A stretch of 64,000 bases of DNA. It comes from Maratus speciosus (Eukaryota > Arthropoda > Arachnida > Araneae > Salticidae). Each line of letters begins with the position of its first letter. Position 1 is the first letter of the stretch. The position numbers were made by a program, and so were the translations under genes. Where the stretch lies: contig OZ010786.1 in the NCBI GenBank assembly GCA_963932465.1, positions 594,817,038 to 594,881,037 on the forward strand, written 5' to 3'. Below, one piece after another: positions 23,197 through 33,834 of the stretch. Below the pieces are notes generated by a model. The model did no database searches, was not told the DNA's origin, and worked only from the letters and a program-made list of their open reading frames with translations.

Positions 23197-24266
23197 CAGT
23201 AGCAGCCCGCTTAACCGACCTAAACGGGACCAAGGGTAAGCCGGTTAAGAGAAAAAGCGGAGAAGTAAAAAAAAAAAAAAACATCTGCTTTATTTAATTA
23301 ATTAAACCCGTTCGATGCATTTAGTTTTTTAATTTGTGTAGTTTTAAAAAAAGTACATAGTATTTTCTATATTTTGTGAAATGAATACTAGTTATAATTA
23401 ACTGAATTGAAAGAAAAATTATCACTGATAACAAATAATGAAAAATATTTAACACAAATTAAATTGTTGAAAATCGTGTCGCACACCTTTATAAGAAGTT
23501 GAAATTGTTCTACATTATGTATATTTAAGTTAATCAACCATAAATAAATCAGCGACCTTCTTCTGTTGAAGGCAAGATGCCCGACATTTTGCAGTATAAT
23601 CTCTCCATCTCTTTAACATCATAAGTTTGACTGAGGAAGCTGTTAGCCGCTGCGCAATATAACGTAGTGCCAACTCTAATGCCTTTACCCCTTTACCTTT
23701 TACCCCTTGCGTATGAGGAATTTTAGCAGTGTCAACTTTAACTGGATCACCATCAGAATTGTCTTTGTATTGAACAACATCAGTTACTGTCCTAATTATA
23801 TCCTCGTCAAACAATGTTTTATGCTTGAGATCTTTATCAGACTCAAACAAGTGTTATACATCTCTCTGTTCGCATCCCTCAAGCTTTTTAAATGTTTGTA
23901 CAAAACAGTTTTCAGATAGATCAGACATTATAGAGTTAGGGGGGGGGGATGGGGATTGCACTTTTGACCATTAAAAACAAAAAATCTCAAATCTTCCGGG
24001 GGGATCTCATTGTTTTTGGGGGGGAACGTCCCCACCGGCCCACAGCCTGAATTCATCAATGGTGAAGGCCAACGTGTATCCATTTATAACCCACGTTCTC
24101 CTTCTGAATTTTTCCTCCTTCCCCTCGGGATTGCACTTTCACTCGAAACCGTAAGCTGAAATCCCGAGGCCGTCATCCTTGAATTTTGCCTAATGTTGGG
24201 GAAAAAAGTCGGCCGGGTAAAGCGGGGTTCCGGTTAAGAGTAGGCCGGTTAAGAGGGAGGCTACTG
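23197..24266 (-). mobile_element. Pogo/Tigger-like transposon remnant
   Basis: CAGTAGCAGCCCGCTTAACC and ...GGTTAAGAGGGAGGCTACTG are inverted ends with TA on each side. Subterminal GGTTAAG motifs are repeated at both ends. At 1070 bp it is much shorter than a full Tigger. It retains part of the transposase 3' end on the minus strand. Confidence 0.8.
23530..23850 (-). pseudogene. Tigger/pogo transposase C-terminal fragment
   Basis: The 106-codon minus-strand frame fits the tail of Tigger-type transposases. It has an acidic stretch (FDEDIIRTVTDVVQY), a helix with ALELALRYIAQ, then LMMLKRWRDYTAKCR and a terminal KKVADLFMVD. In relatives the tail ends with a similar K..ITDFF motif. The helix-turn-helix DNA-binding part and the DDE core are missing. 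It lies within inverted ends of the matching transposon type, which supports the assignment. Confidence 0.65.
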
Positions 24267-25307
24267 TACATAAAAAAATAACTGAAGCTCAAATTAAATT
24301 AAAATTGTCGTTTTGAGCTTAACTAAATTATAATGGGAAAATAGAAAAATGTACTTCCTATACACAAAGATATGTATATAAAATATATCGAAAAATTTGC
24401 TTTAGATCTAAAATTCCATTGAATTTCTAAATTTCTAATGTTAAATTTTTCATAAACATTTATTCTGGCTATGAAGAGTAATTTATATTTAAAGGAATTT
24501 TATTGGGGTTTACTACGAATTAGGAAATTAGGATTTCACTATGTAACAATAGTAATATCCGTTTTGTTTAACAACAAACATTCTATGTTTACATTAGGAC
24601 AAATACAGATTTTTATTTTCGAATGATTCCTCTTTTTCAAATATTTTTTGCATATCTTTCTTATTGTTGTAACAAATATTTAAATACCGATACACATGAT
24701 GGCAGCACACGACAGTTTAGCGGGCTGCCAAATAGGTTTTCCCATAATTCATTGCGGATTAGCTATCCCGCAGAGAATTCTGAGAAACCCAATGGACAGG
24801 TGTTCGAAATGCAAGCTGTTTTGTTTTTTAATTCCCCGGAGATTGTTTTGAGAGGCGGAAAAATGATAAAATGTTTTCAGCGGATTTCTTCTGAGCTTTG
24901 CGATGTAAATATGTAAAGTAATCATGTAAATGATATGTCTTGTAGTACAGAGATTCATTAAACATTACTTTGTAATAAAGTATAGATTGGCGTTTCTTAT
25001 TTGAAGTGATGAGTCTCTTTTTAAGGATTGTAGCATGTACTTATGAAAAGTAAAAAAGCTATATTGCGATATTGCAATAAGCTTAAATTTAATCTTTAAA
25101 TATTTGAAATAATGTTTAGTGTTATAATTAAACTAATCTTCAAGAGGATGTGATTTTAATATGATTGTATTTTTATTTTCCAATATTAGTTTTAAGGACA
25201 GAAACCCGGACGAGAGCCGAAACTAGAACCTCTGATTTAAATTGCTAATACCCAACTTCTATAGCTTACTGTAGTGACTATTGCCTGACACAATTCATCC
25301 AAACAAC
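24267..25307. other. Unassigned sequence
   Basis: An open frame at 24623-24916 has no recognisable motif. The last 60 bp (from about 25255) are the left flank paralogous to 22.84 kb. Confidence 0.4.
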
Positions 25308-25312
25308 TTTTT

Positions 25313-26033
25313 AGCTCAAAGGCTATCAAATCTGGAGAGCTAATGTGCCCACCGGTTCTGTATGGACGTATGGACGTAATACGATAACTCTTGATAGAAA
25401 TATCCGATTTGCTTCATTTTTTTCTAGGTTTATCAGGATAAAGTGCTTACCTGATTAGTTTTGGGGATTCATTGGTTGGGCTAATCCCTCCCTTAACTTA
25501 AATAAATGAGTTTTCACGCAGAATTATCAGATTTTCTTCAAATTTGGTATACAGGTTAATTCTGATAAGGCGCTTCCCTGATTAGATTCGAAGGTTCATT
25601 GTTTAAGTCTAAAGGGGGAACGGTGGCTAATGCACCCCTTAATTTAGATAAATGGGTTTTTCTTTACGATTTGCTTCAAATTTGGTGTACCGGTTTATTT
25701 TGATGAGGTGCTTCCTTGAATAGGTTTGGAAGTTAATTTGTTAAATATAAAGGGGAAACCGGCGAGGCTAATAACCCCCCCTTAATTTAAATTATTGGGT
25801 TTTCTATCCGATTTCCTTCATATTTGGTATATCGATTTATTTTGATAAGGCGCTTCCTTGATAACATTTGCAGGCTCATTGGTTCAGTATAAAGAGTAGA
25901 AACGGTAGGGGGTCAATCCCCCGTTCATTTATTTTTCGAGGGGCATTATTCTTGGAAATAATCGTATATTATACAAGTAGTGTGAATAACCTGTGAGCTC
26001 AATGCCATCAGTTTAACCTGCACTTTTCTTTTT
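25313..26033 (+). mobile_element. AGCTCACAGGCT family, copy A3
   Basis: Runs from AGCTCAAAGGCTATC to AACCTGTGAGCTC and TCAGTTTAACCTGCACTTTTC. Four internal repeats of about 130-150 bp each carry TTTGGTATA(C/T)CG(A/G)TTTATT and GGCGCTTCC. Comparison with 22.84 kb shows insertion after CAACTTTT with no clear target duplication, as expected for Helitron/Helentron-type insertion. Confidence 0.7.
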
Positions 26034-26929
26034 TATTTGTTATAGCATCAAGATGTCATCTGAAAAATCTCAACAGAAAAAACCGTGAGCAATGGACCTC
26101 CATTAATGGACAGAAACGCAGATACACATTCTTATCATATACTATTTTATTCTTATTGTCAAGATCCCGTTTCTATACATTTACAAAAACGCACAACAAT
26201 GAATGAGGTACCATACGAAAGGATTTTGAACTGGCTTCTGGCATAGTACCCTCACATATTTTTATACCAATTTTTTTTAAATAAATATTGCAGTTTATTA
26301 AAAATTAAATCATTATTGTTTTCATAAATGTAATGAGAGGTTTCTCCGAAATCAACGTTTCTACAAAAATAAAATACTACATTATATCATGCTCAGGAAT
26401 GATTATAAAAAATAAATTGTATAGAAAAGTGTGGATTTCTCCGCGCTGGTCTCCATTAATTTTTGAAAGATTAATTCTTTCGTAGTTTTTAGCTCCATTT
26501 GTTTAATTTTGGTAACTCAAGTACTCCATTTATGTAGAAAGTAAAGGGAAATTAGTTGAAAAATAGCAGTTATATATTTTTTTGTTGTCATTTTCTCATA
26601 ACAAACGAAAGAAAATGTAATTAAAGTACGTCCTATTTTGAAAAAAATATAAACGAATAATTTCTGTTAAAACATAGAGCTATTATAAACTATATTTAAT
26701 TTTAAATTATCTATATTAATGTTACAAACAAATGAAGGCCTATGAATCATTAAGTAGCCATTTTTTGTCGAGTTTCTTGAATGACGGCATCTTTTCGCTG
26801 CATTTGTGTATTATTTTGCGATAGTGACATCCTATGCATGCTTTACTGTAGATGTTTAAGAGTGAATCGTAAATGTGGAATTCTTAAGCGGATGCGAATG
26901 ACGTCATTTTACTTAAAATAAAAGTTTGT
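26034..26929. other. Unassigned sequence
   Basis: No coding or repeat feature could be supported. Confidence 0.5.
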
Positions 26930-26937
26930 GTTTTAAG

Positions 26938-27373
26938 CAAAGCGATATAAGTAAGCGTCCTATCTTAAATGGGAGAAGTAATCGCAAGATTAAAAGCGAG
27001 GTCACATCAATCAAGGTCATGCGCCATGTAGCGGATGGAGTGTGAACTACAGGTAGATACCTAACTATTTTCTTACTGACACCACTAAAATTGTAAAGTT
27101 TTCTTTATCTTGATTAATAACTAAAGTGCTTCTGATAAGGCGGAGAAAATTTCGTGGTGCGAAGTGTGTCTGGATGCTCCTCTCGCTACGCCATTATTTT
27201 GCAAAAAATGTGGCAAAAAAAAATCATTTGCATGAGCGAATGAAGATTTAGAAAATACGCGCCACACTAAAAGCCGCGTATGTGAATTATCACTCCGTCC
27301 ACAAGGTGGCGCAACTGTGTTAATTTACTCCTGATTCCAGCATTAAGTTTGTTCGCTTACTTATAACGCTTTG
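26938..27373. mobile_element. hAT-like MITE, CAAAGCGATATAAGTAAGCG family, copy 1
   Basis: Terminal inverted repeats CAAAGCGATATAAGTAAGCG and CGCTTACTTATAACGCTTTG are flanked by a perfect 8-bp duplication GTTTTAAG (26930-26937 and 27374-27381). Eight-bp duplications are the hAT hallmark. No transposase. Copy 2 is at 30632. Confidence 0.85.
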
Positions 27374-27381
27374 GTTTTAAG

Positions 27382-27891
27382 TCTTAAGATTGAAATATGT
27401 TTTGTACTATTTATATATACATTTTTTTTAAATCGGCGGCGACACTAAATTCTGAAAAAGTAGAATTCCTGTTTCCTAGTTTATTTTTAAATATAGCGAC
27501 GCCTTTTGAGTAAAACAATGAGCTTTGTAAAGTTCATATTGTATATTTTGTGATTGAATAAAGGTGGAATGTTGCATTATGCCTTATGATTTTATTATAC
27601 ATATGATTTATTGAAAGTGGTCCCAATTCCATTTCGGGATTATGAATTGGAGAGAGAGTAACTATATCAAGTATTTCAGAGTATTTATACGAAAAAATAA
27701 TTTTAAATGCGCTGCAAAAGTAATAAATCCGGCAAATGGAACTTCGAAACATAATATTGTAGTGTGTTGGCTGGTTCGAAAATCCTTGCAAAAACTAGGA
27801 AAACCAGGAGAAACTTGGAATTTACAATTTGATAAAAATGATATTGGGCTTATAGTTAAAATTATTTTGAATGTAGAATGTGTAATTATGA
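27382..27891. other. Unassigned sequence
   Basis: An open frame at 27642-27911 has no recognisable domain and runs into the adjoining TTAA element, so it is probably not a gene. Confidence 0.4.
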
Positions 27892-28506
27892 TTACTCCTC
27901 TCGCATCGTAGTTGTTTTATCAAAATAGCTTCAAAAATTGCGTATTTAACACCTTCGCGACGAGCATCTTATAAGAATTTTTATTCTTTTGTCACCGGTT
28001 TTTCAAAACATAATTTTTTTCTTATTTAACCCTTTCCGGCACAGGCAAACTTTGTTGTAAAATGATGAAATTTTTGACTGACACCGGGATTTACAAACGA
28101 CTTCTTTAGAAATTAAAAACATGTTACTTTAAATGCTCATCGTAAGACCCATGTCAGACGGGAGTCTTTTTTGCTTAAGTATTATCCATTCACAATGCTA
28201 TAACATTGCTGACATTGGTCTAAAAGCAAAATGTTGCTATAATATTCTTGGCGCCGTTTGGAATTAAAATTAGGTGCCCTACGTGAGCACACTGCGTCGG
28301 AAAGGGTTAATCGGGTAAATGCTCCGATTAAATGAGGCAAAATTTACAAAAAAAAAAAAAAGAAAAAAGAAAAAAAACTGGTGGGAATAATCAAGGGGGA
28401 TTAATTAGGTGGAAAAAATGCATCTCCCAGGAAAACTCGAGTTACGCAAATTTTGCTACTTTTACGTTGCCCGAGGAAATCTCAGGTTACGCAACGAGAG
28501 AGTTAA
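27892..28506. mobile_element. TTAA MITE, CTCTCGC..GCGAGAG family, split by another
   Basis: Left TTACTCCTCTCGCATCG and right CGCAACGAGAGAGTTAA form the ends. The same family occupies 57156-57406, where the central TTTAATCG is unoccupied. Here that TTAA holds a second element (28026-28310). Confidence 0.75.
28026..28310. mobile_element. TTAA MITE nested in another TTAA MITE
   Basis: TTAACCCTTTCCGGCACAGG and GCGTCGGAAAGGGTTAA. The host sequence lacking it (57277 region) has a single TTAA, so the duplication of TTAA is directly visible. Confidence 0.85.
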
Positions 28507-29018
28507 ATGACACAAGCTCAATAAGACGGATGGAATTTAAATAAAGGCATTTCTTGAATGATGATTGTATTCAGCAGTCTTCAAACCAAACGGACGCGGA
28601 TTGTTTATTTAAACAAACAAAAGAAAAAAATCCTCATTTTACCTTATTCGAAGTATCATTCTTCTGAAACTGATTATTTTTTAGAGAAGTCTGAAATTGT
28701 CACAATGTACAACTTCAATAAAGGAAGCGTTGACGAATGCGACAAGAAATAATACATCTATTGAATAATTCCATAAATGAGATAAAAAATATTTATGTAC
28801 AATTTTTTTTTATATAACGGTGTTTGTTTATGCAAATATAATCTATTATAATATTTATTACTTAACTACAGTTTTATGTAATTACTTTATATTAATACAT
28901 TTTTACTATTAATACATTTTTACTAAGAATATTTATTTGTATGTTGCATTTATTGCGTGAGCAGAAAATTACACAGTTCTTTTCCCTGGGTGCCCTAAGG
29001 CGATTTGCCTTCTGTTAC
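28507..29018. other. Unassigned sequence
   Basis: AT-rich, with a local duplication of TTAATACATTTTTACTA near 28895-28925. The open frame at 28558-28752 is unrecognised. Confidence 0.4.
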
Positions 29019-29020
29019 TA

Positions 29021-29197
29021 CAGGGTGGCGAGTGGTCTCGGAAAAACACAGTCAAAAAGAAGGAACTATCGGTATTTTCTTGTAGAAAATACATGGTATA
29101 ATATAAAGGGATTAAAGAAGGCGAATGTCCCTTTAACAAAATACTGGTATTTGGCACCTTTTTTGACTGTGTTTTTCCCTGATCATTCGCCACCCTG
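29021..29197. mobile_element. TA-flanked foldback MITE (CAGGGTGGCGA)
   Basis: CAGGGTGGCGAGTGGTC and its complement ending TCGCCACCCTG flank a near-perfect palindrome (AACACAGTCAAAAA / TTTTTGACTGTGTTT). TA is on both sides. Confidence 0.8.
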
Positions 29198-29434
29198 TAC
29201 TATTTCCAAATAGTAGGATACTCGTCTTCATTTCTCAAAAAACAATCTAGTTTCGAATAATGATTTATAAAACGACTAAGTCGATACGTATTGGTAAACC
29301 AACAATTTTTTACCTTTTAATTGATACTTTTATTCATGTTTCAATCTTGCGGTCTGAGAGACAGCTTACATTAGTTATGGAACAATTTTTGCCACAGTAG
29401 TTTAGGCATACAAAAGATAATTCATTTTATTTTA

Positions 29435-29663
29435 TTAATCCATTATCCGGTCTTGTTGCGTTGACGCAATAGTAAAATTAATTGTCCATGCTTAAATTTA
29501 CTATAATGCTACCAAATTTTTGAATTAAAAATTTAGCTTATTTAATAACTGGAACGTTGATGATGAAATAAAGCGAAGATTTTCTTTCAAAATTTGTGGT
29601 GGCAAAGGTTTTTCTGCAAAAAAGTGTAAGATCCCTTTGTCATTGCGGTGGTTAATGGGTTAA
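29435..29663. mobile_element. TTAA MITE
   Basis: TTAATCCATTATCCGGTC and GCGGTGGTTAATGGGTTAA are the ends. The inner arms ACCAAATTTTTGAA and TTTCAAAATTTGTGGTGG are inverted. Confidence 0.55.
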
Positions 29664-30623
29664 TGTAAGTTATGGGGTAAAAAAATTATAGCAATAAACA
29701 TTCAGTTTTAAAATACCAACATATGCTGTTTAACAATAAAGAAGTAATAGTAATAAATACCTTAGTAGAAAAAGTTTTTTTTTCTTTTAAATATTAATAA
29801 TCAATTAAAAACTAGTAACATGATACTTGTTCTAAATGAGAAAGAATTTTGTTTGTTGAGTATATGACCTCTTACATGAAAAAAGTTCATTCATCTTTTC
29901 AAAGCTCAGCTAATGAAAGGACTATTTTTGTTTCATTTTATTCATTTAAGGAATACATCCTTTAACAATGTTTCCTTCCAAGAATTCTTCTGAATAAAGA
30001 ACTTTCTGAATAAGCTGCAGAAAAAAAAAAAAACATTCAGCAGAATTTCTTTCAGTTCAGTGGGCACTGTTTTCCTTCTTTAAAAATTGATTCATTAACT
30101 GTAAGTGAATAGAAGACAGAAAGCTTTATCAAAAAATATTACGTAAAAATTGTATTTATTAGCTATACTTCATTAAGGATAAAATTTAAACGCAATCATA
30201 AAACTGTAGTGGCTCCTTTATCGGAGCACATTAAGAACAGGAACACCATAAAAAAAACAAAGAAATAAATTAAAAAATTAAGTAAAATAATACTAATCAC
30301 ATTTCCACACTTTTGTCAATTTCCAGGATGAATTAAAATGTGCAGCTACCCCAATCTCTTTTTTACCCTTATCCTTCCTATCTCACTTCCTACATGACAT
30401 CGGTACCAGCATCTCTTACACGAATTTTATTTATTTGGCACCACTTTATTTTCAGAAACTTTTTTATTTGTATGTGACAGCACGTTCCGAGTGCAATGTA
30501 AAAGTAAATCGTTTATAAAAAGTTACGCCCGATATCGGTTAACATGTAACGGATAAAACTTTACTTTACTAATGCAAATTTAGAAAATTATCAATAGGCC
30601 TGGTCATTGCAGGATCGCAAGTG
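29664..30623. repeat. Includes one diverged unit of the TCATTCATCTTT family
   Basis: At 29880-30065 the phrases TTCATTCATCTTTTC, TAATGAAAGGA, TTCATTTTATTCATTT, GAATTCTTCTGAATAA and CTTTCTGAATAAGCTGCAG occur in order. They are repeated at 48.9, 51.15, 57.65 and 63.5 kb. The rest of the interval is unassigned. Confidence 0.5.
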
Positions 30624-30978
30624 GATCTAGGCAAAGCGATATAAGTAAGCGTCCTATCTTAAATGGGAGAGGTAATCGAAAGATTAAAGGCGAGGTCACA
30701 TGAATCAAGGTCGAACGCCACGTAGCGGAGGGGGTTAAACTACAGGAAAATGCCTAACTGTTTTTTTTTACTTTACACCACTATAATTGTAAAGTTTTGT
30801 TCACCTTGATTAGTAGCTGAAATGTCTCTAACAATGCGAAGAAAACTTCGTTGGGTCAACTGCATCAGAACGCCACTGTCGCTACGCCAATATATTGCGA
30901 TAAATGTAGTGAAAAAAATTCAGTTCCATAAGTGACTAAAGATTTAGAAAATATGCTCAGATGATAGATATCCTGTCA

Positions 30979-31165
30979 CGAGGCTAACGAGAAAGACAGG
31001 CTACCGTGGTGGATCCGATTCTTCTTTTTTTACAGACCGCTGGAGTCACGTGATGCTCTTTTCGCACACCTTCATTGGTGCGTTCGAGCATCACGTGACT
31101 CCAGCGGCCTGTAAAAAAAGAAGATTCGGACACACCGCGGTAGCCTGTCTTTCTCGTTATCCTCG
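30979..31165. mobile_element. 187-bp palindromic MITE, unit 1
   Basis: Near-perfect inverted arms start CGAGGCTAACGAGAAAGACA and end in the complement CGTTATCCTCG. The loop is at about 31054-31078. It contains TCACGTGA (CACGTG core) in each arm. Flanked by ATCCTGTCA on both sides (30970-30978, 31166-31174), a 9-bp duplication as made by Mutator-type elements. Confidence 0.85.
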
Positions 31166-31174
31166 ATCCTGTCA

Positions 31175-31363
31175 CGAGGATAACGAGAAAGACAGGCTAC
31201 CGCGGTGGGTCCGATTCTTCTTTTTTTACAGACCGCTGGAGTCACGTGATGCTCCTTTCGCACACCTTCATTGGTGCATACGAGCATCACGTGACTCCAG
31301 CGGTCTGTAAAAAAAAAGAAGAAACGGACCCACTGCGGCAGCCTGTCTTTTTCGTTAGCCTCG
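31175..31363. mobile_element. 189-bp palindromic MITE, unit 2
   Basis: Almost identical to unit 1 and in direct tandem with it, separated by one shared ATCCTGTCA and followed by another (31364-31372). The open frames across this region on both strands are consequences of the palindromes. Confidence 0.85.
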
Positions 31364-31502
31364 ATCCTGTCATATATGACGTCACACAAAAATCCCGCGT
31401 ATGTGGATTATCACCCCGTCCAGAAAATGGGGCAACTGTGTTAATTAACGCCCGATTCCAGTATTAAGTTTGTACGCTTACTTATATCGCTTTGGATCTA
31501 GG

Positions 31503-31719
31503 AAATTCAGCTCAAAACCAGCTTATGCGAACAACAGTGGCTATAGAATTGTAAAATATAAGCGTCATTCTCTGAAAAATGGCTGGTTAAAAAAAAAAAA
31601 TTGCGGCTCAATAAATTGCCTTAAAAATCTCAAAATTTAGCCTACAATCTTTTACCTTATTGCTATATTTATCAAAAAATAATATGAATCAAACTGTATC
31701 TCATAGTTTTTCTGATATT
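31503..31719. other. Unassigned sequence
   Basis: No feature supported. Confidence 0.5.
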
Positions 31720-31928
31720 TTAATGTCAAAGCACTTCCAATGCTAAAATGTTCAAATAAATGATTGGCACCGGAATTTAAGATCAAATTTATTTGTAAAT
31801 AAGAAAATGCTATATTTCACATACATGTTAAATAGATAACAATTTATAAAAAGTTTGATGCCATAGTGGCGCTTGGGAATTAAAATTAAGTGATTTCATA
31901 AACATATCACCGCCTTTGAACGGGCTAA
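31720..31928. mobile_element. TTAA MITE, CTTTCAGRGGCAAAG family (degenerate)
   Basis: Shares TTGGCACCGGAATTTAAG, CAAATTTATTTGTAAATAAG and AAGTGATTTCATAAACATA with 55068-55285. The left end is shortened and the right end reads CGGGCTAA. Confidence 0.6.
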
Positions 31929-32196
31929 AAAAGATAAGAAATTATAATTAGAAGTCATACTGTGAATAAATAATATTTTTTTTTTTTTTTGCTCTATGTC
32001 AATTGAAAAAATAAAGATAACGCATTAACATTCAGAAGAGTTAATGTTTATTTGAATTAGTACATTTTTTTTAACTTCTCCCTGTAAAATAATAAAAATT
32101 TAAAAGATATTATCTTTATTTATCGTAACTAAAAGTCTTATGAGTTTTTTAGTGTATATTTTATTGCATTGGATTTTCTTATTTTACTCTTTTGTA

Positions 32197-32830
32197 CATA
32201 TATGAATGGATTCAGATCATTCCCTCACAATTTAAATCATTCCCTGATATTAAAATTATGAGGGAATGATTGGGAGGGAATGACGAAATACTTCTGAAAA
32301 CCAAGTTATATAAAAGTGATTAGTCTAAGGTATGTTTTCAGTTACTAAATATCTTTTGAAACACATTTATAATAATATAACAACATAAAAAGACATTTCA
32401 TTAGTTTTTATTAAATTTATAATACATGTGGGAATGACGCGTAATAAAATTACCTACATTAATCTAGTACTTCAAAGCTATATACTAACTATTCAAGAAC
32501 GTTTTTGAGCAAACAACAAGATGGATACTTCACTTTACTCTTGTACGAACTGTCCTAGACATATATAAAGCATGTGCTGCTTTCTACTAAGTAAATAATG
32601 GCAAATTTATAGTTATGTGAGGAAATGACGACAAATGCTAGGGACATCATTAAAAAAAAGTTCCCTAATTGATTCCTTATATAAAATATAAATATAATTA
32701 AATGGCTAAATATCTGTTTAAGTGTGTTAATGGATTGAGAAAAAAATAATTATATCTATACTTGCTGCGATGGCAGAGAAAGCATTTTCTTTCCTACATA
32801 TGTGAATGGGGACATAGTGAGGGAATGCCA
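32197..32830. mobile_element. Candidate element with repeated CATTCCCTC motif
   Basis: ATCATTCCCTCAC at about 32216 is inverted to GTGAGGGAATGCC near 32818. Further copies occur at 32239, 32262 and 32274 as direct and inverted pairs, with variants GGGAATGACG near 32432 and GGAAATGACG near 32622. Target duplication not resolved; no ORF. Confidence 0.45.
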
Positions 32831-33385
32831 TTTGCATTAAAAATACATCAAATTTATGAAATTTCAATTTCAATAAGCAAATAATTGCAGTTTATATACA
32901 TAACTGATTAATATTGATAGTTTAAATCACTTTTCATTTTTGTAATTTTAAAAATATGTCTTCAAGGCCCCTGGGACATAAAATTGCCACTTTTCATAGA
33001 ATGACTCTTAAAGGTATTCGCACAGTCTTCAGTGTGCAGGAGCTGTCATTTTTTACTGTCTCTTTCTTGATTGTTGTTCATATTAAATCTCCTTTGGATT
33101 TCGATATTCACCTAGTTTATTTTTGATTGCTTATTTATTTTATTGATTGATCTTCCTTCACAGAATGTAAAATTTTACATACATTCTATTTAATTCTTAT
33201 TTATTTTAGTTGCTTTGTTTTAATTTAACTTTTGAAGATTCAAATGTATTTCAGCCTGTGCATTAGGTTGTACGGCTGTTTTTATTTCCGCAATTTTTGT
33301 ATTGGGAATCCCGAGTTAAATTATCTATGAGTCTTCACTGCATAAACTGCAACTTGAATAAGAACGAATACTTGTAATACTGTAC
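32831..33385. other. Unassigned sequence
   Basis: No gene recognised. Contains CACAGAATGTAAAATTTTACATACATTCT, a small hairpin near 33160-33187. Confidence 0.4.
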
Positions 33386-33587
33386 ATGCGCAGTGTTGCC
33401 AGATGGGCTACTTTTATTTAAATCAGATTTTTGAATGGTACCACTTTTTTGAAATGGTAAAATGCTCCTTATTTAATGACATATTAAATAAGGCGAAAAC
33501 AAAGAGAATTTTACCGTTTCAAAAAAGTGGTGCAAATGAGGAAATCTGAGTTTAAAAAAAGTAGCCCACTGGCAACACTGTGCATGT
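33386..33587. mobile_element. Foldback MITE, GTTGCCA..TGGCAAC family
   Basis: ACATGCGCAGTGTTGCCAG and TGGCAACACTGTGCATGT are inverted ends. The arms continue for ~80 bp (CCACTTTTTTGAAATGGTAA and its complement), making a near-perfect palindrome. Confidence 0.85.
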
Positions 33588-33834
33588 CATTTAATACGAT
33601 CTTCTTTGGACCATGCAATTTTATAACAAAGTCTGTGTGATAACAATAAGTGGTTTAATAATATACTTAATAATAATATTCAATGCTACTAAGAAAGTTA
33701 TAACTAATCCTTGATGAAATAATAACTTTCTAAAAAAACGGAAAACATTTATTTATGCAATTTTGTATTTTTCATGTTTTTATATTTCTCTTATAAAACA
33801 TAAATAACAAAATGCTCATTTTTATATTGATGTG
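33588..33834. other. Unassigned sequence
   Basis: No feature supported before the start of the ~390-bp tandem array. Confidence 0.4.

Larger units (their letters stand above)
30632..31494. mobile_element. hAT-like MITE, copy 2, carrying two palindromic insertions
   Basis: Same ends as copy 1, with a perfect 8-bp duplication GATCTAGG (30624-30631 and 31495-31502). Alignment to copy 1 (26938-27373) shows that about 400 bp near 30970-31372 are extra. Confidence 0.9.

Noticed and set aside
24623..24916. 97-codon open frame
   Set aside because: No motif, no splice or polyadenylation context, surrounded by AT-rich sequence; cannot be supported.
28941..29213. Two open frames crossing on both strands near 29 kb
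   Set aside because: They lie on the arms of a TA-flanked palindromic MITE.
30984..31467. Overlapping open frames on both strands with similar products
   Set aside because: They are the two strands of the tandem palindromes; similarity between them is due to self-complementarity.
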